Positions 25,508-34,941 of a stretch of 64,000 bases of DNA are shown here, one piece after another. The notes under the pieces were generated by a model. That model saw nothing but the letters and a program-made list of their open reading frames with translations, did not search any database and was not told the DNA's origin. The stretch is from contig JBAZEO010000001.1 in NCBI GenBank assembly GCA_041653935.1, positions 620,001 to 684,000 on the forward strand, read 5' to 3'. The stretch is from JAYEHL01 sp041653935. GTDB lineage: Bacteria; Chloroflexota; Dehalococcoidia; E44-bin15. A program made the translations under genes and the position numbers. Every line of letters starts with the position of its first letter. Within the stretch, counting starts at the first letter, position 1.

Positions 25508-26518
25508 CTACTGGCGATTTCTCCCGATCAACTTCACCTTTGCCAAAGAGAAATTCTCTTTCCACAGAAACACAAAGCCAAGCGCTATCACAGGAAAGAG
25601 GATAACAGCATGCAGAACGATAACGTAAGCGCTCACCGAGGCCTCATAAACCGAACTGACCACTCCTGCCGGTATGAATAACATCATTGTCGCTTTGCAG
25701 AAATAGTCAAAGGGACCGACACCTCCCGGTGCAACGAATATAAGCGCCCAGCTCAGACTGGCGACTGAGGTAACCAGCAGTATGATGTAAAATGGCTGCC
25801 CGAGATCGAAGGAGAGAGCTACCATGTAAAACAAACCGGCCTCACTCAGCCAGACCAGCACCGACAATGCTAATGTAACCAAAAGCTGTTTGGGACTGCG
25901 CATGAATTTTAAGCCGTCTATCACATGCAGTAGCCATATTTTAACTGTACTACGCCATCTCTTCGGCAATATGAGCAGCAGAAGGTTTATCGCCTTATTC
26001 CTAAACCTTTCTGAGAAAACAAGCATCAAGCATAGCAGTAATGCAACTGAGAAGAGGCCAGCCGCGATATCAACCGCCTGCTCAATTTTGCCGGATAATG
26101 GAGCAACTATCGATATTGATAAAGCAAACACCAGCAGTATTATCCCATCGAAAACCTGTTCGGCGACCATCGTACCGCCAACTGACATCTTGCTGATATT
26201 TTCTTTCTCTCCCAGAATATACGCCCTGGCGATAATACCAAGGCGCCCCGGCAACACAATGTTCACTAGAAATCCGATTACCACCAGGGGAAAGAGTCTA
26301 AATGAGGAGAAATTGCCAAATGGCTTGAGGAAAAACTTCCAACGCACAGCGCGGAAATAGACGCCGCAGAAATAAATCAGCACACCGGGGATAAGAAACA
26401 CATATTGCGCTTCTTTCAAGGCCCGTCCCATCTCAGCAAAATCCGTCCTGTAAAGAAACAGGAAAAGCAAGACTGCTGAGACTACCACCCCGAGCAAGAA
26501 GTGCCTATTTCTTAACAA
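25508..26518 (-). CDS. flippase-like membrane protein (LPG synthase TM domain family)
   Basis: 336 residues, about eight helices, with the family landmarks YFRAVRWKFFL, VIGFLVNIVLPGRLGIIARAYIL and PGGVGPFDYF. Members (lysylphosphatidylglycerol synthase TM domain, formerly UPF0104) move lipids or lipid-linked sugars across the membrane. A TTG start is used, with GGGGAAAT upstream. Convergent with the GT-C genes, so a role with their polyprenyl-linked substrates is plausible but unproved. Confidence 0.8.
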   Translation of the reverse strand: MLRNRHFLLGVVVSAVLLFLFLYRTDFAEMGRALKEAQYVFLIPGVLIYFCGVYFRAVRWKFFLKPFGNFSSFRLFPLVVIGFLVNIVLPGRLGIIARAYILGEKENISKMSVGGTMVAEQVFDGIILLVFALSISIVAPLSGKIEQAVDIAAGLFSVALLLCLMLVFSERFRNKAINLLLLILPKRWRSTVKIWLLHVIDGLKFMRSPKQLLVTLALSVLVWLSEAGLFYMVALSFDLGQPFYIILLVTSVASLSWALIFVAPGGVGPFDYFCKATMMLFIPAGVVSSVYEASVSAYVIVLHAVILFPVIALGFVFLWKENFSLAKVKLIGRNRQ

Positions 26519-26596
26519 TTAATTTCCCCTACATTTCGACGAAGCAATCACCAATTCGTGTATAACACATAGCAATAAACCATATCACTGCATCAA

Positions 26597-27502
26597 TTAA
26601 GAAGAAAGCTCCTCGACGAATGCTTTTGCATTGAACGAGGCGATATCGTCTATGCCCTCGCCCGTTCCGATATACGAGATCGGTATCTTAAGCTGGTCGC
26701 AGATCGCCAGCACGATGCCGCCTTTGGCTGTACCGTCAAGTTTGGTCAGAATGATGCCGGTAACATCCACTGCCTCTGTGAAATATTTGGCTTGCGACAG
26801 CCCGTTCTGACCCGTTGTAGCATCCATGACAAGAAACACTTCATGAGGAGCTTTTGGATCACTCCGTGAAATAACGCGCTTGATCTTCTTCATCTCCTCC
26901 ATCAAGTTAAACTTGGTATGAAGCCTCCCCGCCGTATCTATTAACAAAACATCTGTCTTGCGAGCCCGCGCCGCCTCCAGACCATCAAAGACCACCGCCC
27001 CAGGATCGGCACCTGATTTCTGATAGATCACATCAGCCCCGATTCTGTCTCCCAGTATCCTTATCTGCTCGATAGCTGCCGCGCGAAAGGTATCGGCAGC
27101 AGCAATGATGACCTTTTTCCCATTCTTTAAATATATATTTGCCAGCTTTGCTATTGATAATGTTTTTCCGACACCATTGACACCAACGATTAATATAACG
27201 AACGGGACAGATGATATGGCTTCCCGTTTATTAGTCGGAGCCGGCACTTGAAGCATGTCAACCATTTCTTGTTTAAGAGCAGCATAAATTTGCTCGCTGT
27301 CGCTAAGCTTATCGCTCTTCGCTCTGTTCCTGATGCGTTCGATCAATTTTGTGGCAGTGACGATCCCGACATCCGCTGAGATTAACAGTTCTTCCAGGTC
27401 ATCCCAAAGTGTATCTGCTATTGTGGACCGTTCGAAAAGGGTGGTTACCTTGCTGAACCATCCTTCCTTGCTTCGTTTTAATACTTTGTCAAATATTCCC
27501 AC
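26597..27502 (-). CDS. ftsY: signal recognition particle receptor FtsY
   Basis: SRP-GTPase that docks ribosome-SRP complexes at the membrane. 301 residues: short N domain (1-95) without the long acidic A domain, then the NG GTPase: G1 GVNGVGKT (107-114), DTFRAAAIEQ, DTAGR, TKLDGTAKGG and GTGEGIDDI. The residues after G1 read LSIAKLA where most FtsY have TTIGKLA, a mild departure. ATG start; the next gene upstream on the same strand is pabC after 52 bases. Confidence 0.96.
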   Translation of the reverse strand: MGIFDKVLKRSKEGWFSKVTTLFERSTIADTLWDDLEELLISADVGIVTATKLIERIRNRAKSDKLSDSEQIYAALKQEMVDMLQVPAPTNKREAISSVPFVILIVGVNGVGKTLSIAKLANIYLKNGKKVIIAAADTFRAAAIEQIRILGDRIGADVIYQKSGADPGAVVFDGLEAARARKTDVLLIDTAGRLHTKFNLMEEMKKIKRVISRSDPKAPHEVFLVMDATTGQNGLSQAKYFTEAVDVTGIILTKLDGTAKGGIVLAICDQLKIPISYIGTGEGIDDIASFNAKAFVEELSS

Positions 27503-27554
27503 CGTTAAAACCTCACTTAAATTCAGCTATGATAACATGGCCTTATAAGCAGGG

Positions 27555-28418
27555 TCAACGAGTACTGGAGACAGTAAGTTTTTTATATCCTTCAGTTAGG
27601 CGTTCAGTCATCTTGCCCCTGGACCCGGACCCCACCGGCCTCCCGTCGATTGCAGCGATGGGCATAATCTCAATAACCGAGTTTGTAATAAACACCTCTT
27701 CCGCATTCATCAGCCTCTCGACGCTAAAAGATTCCTGCGATACCTTAACACCGATACTGGGAGCCAAATCGATTACAACTCTGCGTGTAATACCAGGCAG
27801 TATACCAGCCTCTATCGGAGGAGTGATGATCCTGCCTGCCTCAGCAACGAATATATTACTTGCGCTGCACTCTGCGACGCCCCCCTCATCATTGAGCAGT
27901 ATAGCTTCGTCACACCCAGCATTAACAGCCTCAGCATGGGCAAGCATATTCTCCAGATAACCCAGCGTTTTCATACGGCACAATGGCGACTCGCTGTTTC
28001 TTCTGATACTAACGATGGAAGTACACAAACCTTTGGAATATGCGTCGGGAGACGGCAGAACCAGGTCCTCGACTATAATGATGATATTAAGCTTCCCAGC
28101 CGCCGGGGGTGTGAGTCCCCGACTGCCCTCACCAGCCGTAACTGTAAGCCTGACACGCGCATCATCGAGCTCGTTAGCCTTTAACGTCCTTAACACCGCT
28201 GTCTCCAATTTTTCGCGTTCTAACGACTCTCTGATGCCCAACACACCCGCTGAATTCACCAGACGAGCTATGTGACGGTCAAGGCAAAAAACATGGCCAT
28301 TATAAGAGCGCATAGTCTCAAACAAGCCATAGCCATAAAGCAGACCACGATCGAAAACCGGTATTTGAGCCTTACCCCGGTTAATAATTTCTCCATTTAT
28401 ATAAACTAATTGTTCCAT
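27555..28418 (-). CDS. pabC: aminodeoxychorismate lyase (class IV aminotransferase fold)
   Basis: PLP enzyme of the branched-chain/D-amino-acid aminotransferase fold. Seen: VFDRGLLYGYGLFETMR near the start, the PLP lysine in RMKTLGYLENMLAHAEA, the E-C-SASNIF motif and GILPGITRR. The fold alone cannot tell ADC lyase from a transaminase; its place directly after pabA (four bases) and pabB in one operon makes 4-aminobenzoate formation the best reading. Start: ATG at 28418 gives MEQLVYINGE as in the family; an ATG at 28436 would overlap pabA. Confidence 0.8.
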   Translation of the reverse strand: MEQLVYINGEIINRGKAQIPVFDRGLLYGYGLFETMRSYNGHVFCLDRHIARLVNSAGVLGIRESLEREKLETAVLRTLKANELDDARVRLTVTAGEGSRGLTPPAAGKLNIIIIVEDLVLPSPDAYSKGLCTSIVSIRRNSESPLCRMKTLGYLENMLAHAEAVNAGCDEAILLNDEGGVAECSASNIFVAEAGRIITPPIEAGILPGITRRVVIDLAPSIGVKVSQESFSVERLMNAEEVFITNSVIEIMPIAAIDGRPVGSGSRGKMTERLTEGYKKLTVSSTR

Positions 28419-28422
28419 ATAT

Positions 28423-29013
28423 CTAAAACGTCTCATTCCAAACCGGGCTAGATATGCTTAGAAAGCGCACTATCATATCGTATCCCACAGGTGTCAGCAC
28501 CGATTCCGGATGGAATTGAACACCTTCGACAACAAACTTATTGTGGCGGATTCCCATAATATCGCCATCCGCGGTCGCAGCCGAGACGACTAGAGAATCG
28601 GGCAGCGTTCCAGGCCGGATGGACAGAGAGTGATAACGACCTGCGGCAAAGGGATTTTCAACGCCTGCATAAATAGTATGACTGTCATGGTATATAGGTG
28701 ACGATTTTCCATGCACCGGCCGCGTCCGCTCGATACGCCCCCCGTACACATGTCCGATACACTGATGCCCCAGACATACGCCCAATATCGGAATCTTGCC
28801 TGCAAAACTCTTTACTACATCATTGGATATGCCGGCATCCAGAGGCGATTTGGGCCCCGGCGATATGATGATATGCGATGGAGCCATCTTCTCGATATCA
28901 TCAATGCTGATAGCATCGTTGCGGGATACAGCAGGCTCAGCGCCGTCTTGCCCGACATATTGAGCCAGGTTGAACACAAAGGAATCGTAATTATCGATTA
29001 TCAGCACTACCAT
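28423..29013 (-). CDS. pabA: aminodeoxychorismate synthase glutaminase subunit
   Basis: Class I glutamine amidotransferase, 196 residues, supplying ammonia to PabB. Catalytic triad: Cys in GVCLGHQCIG, His and Glu in VEGVQFHPESV; IDNYDSFVFNLAQY begins the protein. TrpG and PabA are not distinguishable by fold, and some bacteria use one protein for both; neighbours favour PabA. It starts two bases after the small coiled-coil gene. Confidence 0.9.
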   Translation of the reverse strand: MVVLIIDNYDSFVFNLAQYVGQDGAEPAVSRNDAISIDDIEKMAPSHIIISPGPKSPLDAGISNDVVKSFAGKIPILGVCLGHQCIGHVYGGRIERTRPVHGKSSPIYHDSHTIYAGVENPFAAGRYHSLSIRPGTLPDSLVVSAATADGDIMGIRHNKFVVEGVQFHPESVLTPVGYDMIVRFLSISSPVWNETF

Positions 29014-29015
29014 GA

Positions 29016-29303
29016 CTAAGCTTCCAATCGCTTCTTCATTTCATTAATCGTTTCCTGAAAATGCTCGGCCGTTTTAGCAGCGTGCAGCATCTCTCTCTGC
29101 AAACCCTTCATTTTCTTCTGTAGATCATCTATCATCTGGCTGGAATCTTCAGTCCCTGTGGAAATCAATTGCAGATCCAGCTGAAAATCGCGCAGGAATC
29201 CCTGAGATACCTCGATAAATTGTTTAAAACCGTTTACGATCTTGGGTAAAGTATTAATTATCAAATCCTCGGGAGATCCAATGGGATATTTTTTTGCTGA
29301 CAT
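29016..29303 (-). CDS. small coiled-coil protein inside the pab operon
   Basis: 95 residues, no cysteine. N-terminal YPIGSPEDLIINTLPKIV, then nearly continuous helix with heptad-like Leu/Met/Ile spacing from about 40 to the end (MIDDLQKKMKGLQREMLHAAK). GGAG lies seven bases before the ATG. It is four bases from pabB and two from pabA, so it is certainly transcribed with them. I do not recognise a family. Confidence 0.7.
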   Translation of the reverse strand: MSAKKYPIGSPEDLIINTLPKIVNGFKQFIEVSQGFLRDFQLDLQLISTGTEDSSQMIDDLQKKMKGLQREMLHAAKTAEHFQETINEMKKRLEA

Positions 29304-29307
29304 TCGA

Positions 29308-30792
29308 TCAACTCCTTACTCTTTTAGCCACATTATGCAATCCTAACGCTGCCATAAGCGCCCGCGCTTTATCCAGCGTCTCCTGATACTCTGCTGCTGG
29401 ATCTGAATCTGAAACGATGCCGCCGCCGACTTGAAAATGGACCTTGCCCCCCTTGATTACGAACGTGCGTATCACAATATTCAAATCCATGCAGCCATCG
29501 AAACCCAGATAACCGACCGAGCCTGTGTAAATACCCCTTCTCGTAGGCTCAAGTTCATCTATTATCTCCATAGCCCGTACTTTTGGCGCACCTGTAACCG
29601 AGCCCCCGGGGAAAGCAGCCTTGAGCAAATCAATCCTATCCTTATCCTCCCTTAGCCTGCCCGCAACAGTGGACGTAAGCTGAAATACCGTCGCATACTT
29701 TTCAAGCGTGCATAAATCACTAACCTTAACTGAACCGTATTCACACACCTTACCAAGATCATTCCGTTCGAGATCAACAATCATGATATTTTCAGCTTGA
29801 TCCTTTTCACTTTTAAGAAGCTCAGCCGCAAGTACGTCATCTTCAACAGGTGAACGCCCCCTCGGACGCGTGCCTTTCATCGGCCTTGTTTGCACTACTT
29901 CGCCGTCGAGGTGCAGGAATCTCTCTGGAGAAGCACCAGCTATTGTCACGTCACCGAAGTTCAAATAGCAGGCAAAAGGCGACGGATTTATACCTCGCAG
30001 TCCTAAGTACAGATCATAAGGATCGACAGCTAAATCGACAGCGAAGCGCTGCGATAGATTGACCTGAAAGATATCGCCATCAACAATATATTTGATAGCA
30101 TCCTCCACAGCTTTAATATATTCATCGTGCGTAAAGTTAGAGTAAACTTCTCCCATATTGTGCATATGTGTAAACAGTGTCCGAGATTGGATTCCTCTCG
30201 CACGTTTTGCACTGTCATTCCGACCGTTACGGCTCACCAAATGCGACAACTCGCTAATGCGCTGTCTGGCTTTTTTCTCCCTCTGTACCCTATCGGTATC
30301 AGGTAACCCTGAGGCAATTGCATAAACCCTGTTCTCAACATGATCATAAGCGACAACAGAATCATAGAAAGCCATACAGCAATCGGGGAGCATCAGATCA
30401 TCCGTCGTAGTAACAGGTAAACGCTCGATGAAGTGGCATAAGTCATATCCGAAATAACCCACTGCGCCGCCAATAAACGGTACTGGGTATTTGGACTCAT
30501 CGATCTTGTATCGATCCAGCTGCTCCCTCAGAATATCAAAGGGATTGCCTCTAAGCGAAATTCGATCATCGTGCGAAACCAGCTGTATATCCCCGCCACG
30601 GCTGCTGAATACAAGAAAAGGGTCGCTGCCTATGAAAGAATACCGCCCCAGGCCGTAAGAATTGATCCCGCTATCCAGGAAGAAACTCCAGGGACGATCC
30701 TTAAGAACTCCGTAGGCATCAGGTGCGTCGAGACAGTCTTTCAGCTCATCGACAAAAGGATAATTATGTGATCGACTCCGGATGCTTACCAT
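29308..30792 (-). CDS. pabB: aminodeoxychorismate synthase component I
   Basis: Aminates chorismate with ammonia from PabA. The 494-residue chorismate-binding protein has IMIVDLERNDLGKVCEYGSV, GGSVTGAPKVRAMEIIDELEP and GGGIVSDSDPAAEY. The segment TRPMKGTRPRG has Lys where anthranilate synthases usually have Ala, which marks PabB. The N-terminal part (SFFLDSGINSYGLGRYSFIGSDP) is also PabB-like. First gene of pabB-x-pabA-pabC, which feeds p-aminobenzoate into folate. Confidence 0.92.
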   Translation of the reverse strand: MVSIRSRSHNYPFVDELKDCLDAPDAYGVLKDRPWSFFLDSGINSYGLGRYSFIGSDPFLVFSSRGGDIQLVSHDDRISLRGNPFDILREQLDRYKIDESKYPVPFIGGAVGYFGYDLCHFIERLPVTTTDDLMLPDCCMAFYDSVVAYDHVENRVYAIASGLPDTDRVQREKKARQRISELSHLVSRNGRNDSAKRARGIQSRTLFTHMHNMGEVYSNFTHDEYIKAVEDAIKYIVDGDIFQVNLSQRFAVDLAVDPYDLYLGLRGINPSPFACYLNFGDVTIAGASPERFLHLDGEVVQTRPMKGTRPRGRSPVEDDVLAAELLKSEKDQAENIMIVDLERNDLGKVCEYGSVKVSDLCTLEKYATVFQLTSTVAGRLREDKDRIDLLKAAFPGGSVTGAPKVRAMEIIDELEPTRRGIYTGSVGYLGFDGCMDLNIVIRTFVIKGGKVHFQVGGGIVSDSDPAAEYQETLDKARALMAALGLHNVAKRVRS

Positions 30793-30811
30793 GGGTCACT
30801 TACCTTGAGCC

Positions 30812-31684
30812 TTATTGGATGGTCAACCTGGTCACTTCGACCGGATGCGCTTTCCTCTTCACTAATTTAAGACGCAGTAGCAGGAAGAAAATAAGCGACA
30901 AAATCAAAAGCGGGAACCAGGAAAGTACAAACGTTGCCAGTATCAATACAGAGAAAGCGATTGCAGCAAGCACCATCGGGACATAGCCTTGATATGGCTC
31001 CATATCATTCTGTAGATCATTATCAAGATAATTGCGCAGGTCCTCTAATATCTGAGACTTATTTATATCTTCTTCTGGAAAGACGTTATCTATGACATGG
31101 TCACGAATGAAACTGATTATACCGCTTATCGCCTGATCGTTAAGTTGATAGCCATTTGCATTTATCTCTTCAGCATATCCGAAATGAATGCTGGTGCATG
31201 TTAGTGCGGCAAGAACCACCAGGAGAACGGTCTGGCTTCCGCGGATCTGCCATATTGAGAATTTTATGCGATGAGCAATCTCCGCCCTGATGCCTGCGAG
31301 ATAGACAAGCCCCATCACAAAATAAATCACCGCTACTACCAAGCTAAGTATTGAGATTTCAAATGTCAAAAACAAAGACAATGAGGAGACAAGGAAACAA
31401 AGGGCTGCCACCCAAAATGGACGGATTAGAATAGCAACAAATCCGGCAGTTACTGCAACTGCTGCGAAAGATCCCATCACGCATAAACCCAATCGAATGG
31501 CATCCCAAAGGCCCCATGTCCCCGGAACCAGATATGTATAGCCATCCCCAGCCCACTTCAGAGCAAGGCCAAAGAAAGCACCGGCACCGGCCAGCAGCAA
31601 ACCGAATACTACAACCTTCACCAGCCAGGTGATATCTACGCGCTTTTTAGTACTTGCATCCTGTTTCACATTGTCCTGTGTCAT
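30812..31684 (-). CDS. membrane protein, unknown (290 aa)
   Basis: About six membrane helices: 20-40, 55-80, 88-105, 110-130, 150-168 and 235-275 (two). A soluble stretch between (about 170-230) includes INANGYQLNDQAISGIISF and an acidic coil. AAGGAG precedes the ATG at 31684; the frame extends upstream over the end of herA but lacks a better start. It sits between herA and pabB on the same strand. No family recognised. Confidence 0.65.
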   Translation of the reverse strand: MTQDNVKQDASTKKRVDITWLVKVVVFGLLLAGAGAFFGLALKWAGDGYTYLVPGTWGLWDAIRLGLCVMGSFAAVAVTAGFVAILIRPFWVAALCFLVSSLSLFLTFEISILSLVVAVIYFVMGLVYLAGIRAEIAHRIKFSIWQIRGSQTVLLVVLAALTCTSIHFGYAEEINANGYQLNDQAISGIISFIRDHVIDNVFPEEDINKSQILEDLRNYLDNDLQNDMEPYQGYVPMVLAAIAFSVLILATFVLSWFPLLILSLIFFLLLRLKLVKRKAHPVEVTRLTIQ

Positions 31685-31718
31685 TTTCCGACTCCTTGTG
31701 ACGCGGCTTCGTGTACCG

Positions 31719-33347
31719 TCACTCCGCAAACAGATCCTTTAAATCCTTATCCGAATCTTTCTTGCGTTCCAGCGCATCACGAATCCCAAGCTCTTTATAC
31801 GACTCGGGTGTGCCATAATCACGCGTCTTCACCACGACCGGCATCGGGACGGCATAGCCGAAGATGAGCGCCTGTTGCTTTGAATCCAGTTTCGCCAGAA
31901 CTGACTTGAGTTCACTCTTACCTGACACACCCATGAGCACACTCTCAACATCTCTCTCATTATCCAGAAGGCACGTTATTTTCGTGCCCAGTTGACTCAT
32001 AACCTCTTCATCGATGCCGCTGGGACGCTGGTCGACTACGAGCAGAGTTACGTTATATTTCCTCATCTCACGGGCGATGGTGCCAAAGATCGTCTGCCCG
32101 GCCAGCTCGTGGCTGAGAAACTTGTGCGCCTCCTCGATAGTAATTACTAAGGGCTTGGGCTTGGCGCTGCCCTCAGCCATTGCCCGCTCCATCCTTTCAC
32201 GGTACATTGCATGTATGCGCCGTGTGAGCAAGTTCGCCACCAATATATATGCCGCCGTATTATCTCCATAGCGCCCAAAATCGAGCACTACATGTATCCC
32301 GCGTTCCAGATAGCTCAGAATGCTGTCGATAGCGCTGCCCTTTGCCTCCGAAACCAGAAATGGCATGCGCTTTAATACGCTGAGACGACGGTGCAGCGCC
32401 GCTATAGTTGCCTCGTGTTCCCCGAGGCTTTCCGCCAGCTCATTCAGCGCATCCTTACCTTCAATGGCAAGGAACTCCTCCAGCCACTTTCGCCCCTTGA
32501 AGTGACGGGCCAGCCGATACGGCACCCCCACCGCAGCGTCGGTGAGATCCAGCGTTTCCTTAAGCAGCGCAATATCATCAGGCTCGATCTCGTCGTACCC
32601 TATCTTGACCTCGTAATCAGGAGAAGCCTTGCGCCTGCGCGCGCTTTCCGCATCGAGCGCAAAGATAGCTACTTTCGAGCCAAAGAGCTGCTTCAATCCC
32701 TTTACGTCTAGTTTTTTACCTTCCGTCATTGGACTCCAGCCATAATCGCTATGCATATCGAATACTAAATTAACAGCCGCCCCTTCTTGCAGTATACCGA
32801 TAAGAAGCAACCTGGTAAGAAATGTCTTACCGGTACCAGTCTTCCCAAACACCCCACCGGAGCGCTCCACAAGCTTATGCGGATCCAAACGCACTTTGGT
32901 CTCCATATCGAGCGGCGTTCCGATGTAGAACTGACCTTTGGCCACAGAACCGAATACAGAGCCGATATCATTCTCGCTGGCCTCACGCACAACCGAGAAG
33001 TGCGCCGGCACCGTCTTCACCGGTTCAGGCCCTTCGAGCAAAGCATCAGCGCCACCGCCTATAGTGAGCATTGGCAGAACATGCACCCTGCCGAAGGTGC
33101 TGGTGCCGTTAATAACTTCTGCGATGAAGGGATCAGAGACATCAGGCGGTGCTGACATGATGCGTTGATCCGAAGCATCAAGTGTGACATCCGTTACCAT
33201 ACCGAAGAACCTTCGTTTCTGCCCTTCGATAGTGACATAGCGACCGACCGCCAGGTCTTCGACGGATATATCGCCATCGAGCCTTACGTCAATCCCCTTT
33301 GTCAGCGCGCCGGAAATAACGAAACCCAGCTTGCGATCCTCTGTCAC
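31719..33347 (-). CDS. herA: HerA-type DNA translocase ATPase
   Basis: Hexameric FtsK/HerA-superfamily motor that works with NurA in DNA end resection. 542 residues: N-terminal HAS barrel (about 1-95; VGRYVTIEGQKRRFFGMVTDV), then the RecA-like ATPase with Walker A GKTGTGKT (about 168-175), a helical insert, Walker B VITIEEAHKFL and a sensor VDQRPSGIDEEV, and the C-terminal IFGYAVPMP strand typical of HerA. GTG start overlaps the stop of the HAS-barrel gene (GTGA). A NurA homologue lies 2.8 kb upstream on the same strand. Confidence 0.92.
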   Translation of the reverse strand: MTEDRKLGFVISGALTKGIDVRLDGDISVEDLAVGRYVTIEGQKRRFFGMVTDVTLDASDQRIMSAPPDVSDPFIAEVINGTSTFGRVHVLPMLTIGGGADALLEGPEPVKTVPAHFSVVREASENDIGSVFGSVAKGQFYIGTPLDMETKVRLDPHKLVERSGGVFGKTGTGKTFLTRLLLIGILQEGAAVNLVFDMHSDYGWSPMTEGKKLDVKGLKQLFGSKVAIFALDAESARRRKASPDYEVKIGYDEIEPDDIALLKETLDLTDAAVGVPYRLARHFKGRKWLEEFLAIEGKDALNELAESLGEHEATIAALHRRLSVLKRMPFLVSEAKGSAIDSILSYLERGIHVVLDFGRYGDNTAAYILVANLLTRRIHAMYRERMERAMAEGSAKPKPLVITIEEAHKFLSHELAGQTIFGTIAREMRKYNVTLLVVDQRPSGIDEEVMSQLGTKITCLLDNERDVESVLMGVSGKSELKSVLAKLDSKQQALIFGYAVPMPVVVKTRDYGTPESYKELGIRDALERKKDSDKDLKDLFAE

Positions 33348-33940
33348 ACCCTTACCTTCTTTAATATTATGTTAAGTCTATTAGTATCGCCCGCAATCAT
33401 ATGCGCAAGCTCCTTGCCGGCACGTATCAGAAACTCTCGCGGTTCCGAATACGCCGCAGCGGCATTGCGCAGAGTTGCGGCGATAAGCTCATTCGACCGT
33501 TCCGGGACATCAATGAGCATGCTGAGATACGTAAGCGACTGATTGAATACAGCTACTTCATCAGATTCACAAGGGTACACGAAGCTATGAATCCTAGCGG
33601 GGCGCGGCGGCATATACTGGCTGACCCTGCCATCATCGCCGTGGCCAACCACCAGCGCGCTGAACTCAGTGCGCATCAGCTTCTCAAGTTGAGGATTGGA
33701 GCGATAGATATCTTCCTCCTTAATATCTCCCCGTCCGCGGGCTATGGGACGGCGGCCAGCTTCGATGCTGCTGGTGGAGGCACCTGATATCACGGCATAG
33801 ATATCGATATTGCCCTCTCTCGTCCGCACCAAACTGCCAAAGGAGGGAGGAGTGTGCAGCTCGTAGCATTCAGCCATAAAGCTGTCTGTAGAAGATTTTA
33901 CGACTTCGCCGATCTTCGTTGACAAACTATTACACTCCAC
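33344..33940 (-). CDS. HAS-barrel domain protein, partner of HerA
   Basis: 198 residues. Early SFMAECYELHTPPSFGSLVRTR, then YAVISGASTSSIEAGRRPIARG, NPQLEKLMRTEFSALVVGH and RPARIHSFVYPC match a conserved HAS-barrel family I know from cyanobacteria and Chloroflexi, where it neighbours HerA-like ATPases. Probably an accessory or DNA-binding subunit. GTG start after AGGATAAG; it overlaps herA by four bases and starts one base after the SMR gene. No catalytic motif. Confidence 0.75.
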   Translation of the reverse strand: MECNSLSTKIGEVVKSSTDSFMAECYELHTPPSFGSLVRTREGNIDIYAVISGASTSSIEAGRRPIARGRGDIKEEDIYRSNPQLEKLMRTEFSALVVGHGDDGRVSQYMPPRPARIHSFVYPCESDEVAVFNQSLTYLSMLIDVPERSNELIAATLRNAAAAYSEPREFLIRAGKELAHMIAGDTNRLNIILKKVRV

Positions 33941-33941
33941 C

Positions 33942-34268
33942 TTATCCTGTTACCTTGCAAAAACTCAGGCCGATCACACCCGCGATTATCAAAGCGATCG
34001 AAGCCATCTTTAGTACAGTCACCGGCTCTTTGAAGTAAAAGATTCCGATAGCTGCGATAAGGGACATGCCGATGCCGCACCATATGGCGTAAGCAGCGCT
34101 AAGATTGATGCCATTCTTCAGCGCCCGCGAGAAAACACCGAAGGAAATACCGTAGAAAACAAAAATCAGAACCGACGGCGCCAACTTACTGAAACCATCC
34201 GACAGCTTCATGCAGGTTGTGCCCGCCACTTCAAAAACTATCGCTACAAATAAAAGAAACCAGCCCAT
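33942..34268 (-). CDS. small multidrug resistance (SMR) family transporter
   Basis: 108 residues, four membrane helices. The essential membrane Glu is E13 in AIVFEVAGTTCMKLSDG; helix 3 has YAIWCGIG(M)S, and helix 4 AGVIGLSFCKV, all typical of SMR proteins (EmrE, SugE/Gdx, guanidinium exporters). SMR subtypes are hard to tell apart by eye. It lies between the GNAT gene and the HAS gene in the HerA island, so it is likely cotranscribed although its role looks unrelated. Confidence 0.88.
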   Translation of the reverse strand: MGWFLLFVAIVFEVAGTTCMKLSDGFSKLAPSVLIFVFYGISFGVFSRALKNGINLSAAYAIWCGIGMSLIAAIGIFYFKEPVTVLKMASIALIIAGVIGLSFCKVTG

Positions 34269-34299
34269 TTAATCCCCCCGACAACTGATATCACTGGCA

Positions 34300-34905
34300 T
34301 CACAACTTCTTCGACATTCGTACAAACTCGAATTTCTCTCCGTTTATTACAGTACTTTTCGGCTCTCCGGCTTCCTGCATCCCGAATCTCTTATAGAACC
34401 TGATAGCATCCTTGTTGTACGTCTCGGCATCCAGATCTATCTTGTCGGCTCCGGCTGCAAGAGCCTGCTCCTGCGTAAATTTCAACATCTCCATGCCCAA
34501 CCCCCTGCTCCTGAACTCCGGATAGAACCCGAGCACGGCGACATAGTATGTTCCGTCATCCATGCGGCCCAGGTTCTCAGCGGACCACTGCATATGCCGC
34601 ATCTGCTTGAAAAACCTCAGGCCCATGCTTCGAATGATCAAAAGCGTCGTCTTATTCTGCTCTTTCTTATTGGCCTTCCAATCATATGCGACGGTCATAC
34701 CGGCATTCTTGCCGTCAACCTTCATGAAACACGTATGTGTGAAGCCCAGCATATTGTCGCGATGATGAAAGAGGCTCCTGTGAACTTTGTCATGCGTGCC
34801 GGCGTAGAGCGCCGGCAGATACTTGGGCGCAGCTATGAGAGCCAGACGCGCAAAATCCTCCGTGCTGTCAGTGGCCATAGCCGATACTATGCTGTGCTCA
34901 TCCAC
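34300..34905 (-). CDS. GNAT family N-acetyltransferase
   Basis: 201 residues. The acetyl-CoA-binding motif A is YPEFRSRGLGMEMLKF, followed by AAGADKIDLDAETYNKDAIRFYKRFGM, the classical C-terminal GNAT half. The N-terminal half (about 1-110) is family-specific. GTG start at 34905 with AAGGAG nine bases upstream. Substrate unknown. Part of the minus-strand HerA-NurA island. Confidence 0.88.
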   Translation of the reverse strand: MDEHSIVSAMATDSTEDFARLALIAAPKYLPALYAGTHDKVHRSLFHHRDNMLGFTHTCFMKVDGKNAGMTVAYDWKANKKEQNKTTLLIIRSMGLRFFKQMRHMQWSAENLGRMDDGTYYVAVLGFYPEFRSRGLGMEMLKFTQEQALAAGADKIDLDAETYNKDAIRFYKRFGMQEAGEPKSTVINGEKFEFVRMSKKL

Positions 34906-34941
34906 AATACAAATCTCCTTCGATAAAAACGAACCTTCTCC

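Noticed and set aside
26597..27502. ftsY as a defective GTPase because of the G1 variant (GKTLSI)
   Set aside because: The essential G-K-T and all other G motifs are intact; the changed residues are tolerated positions.
28418..28436. pabC start at 28436 overlapping pabA
   Set aside because: Would add six residues not found in the family; ATG 28418 gives the usual beginning, though neither has a strong ribosome site.
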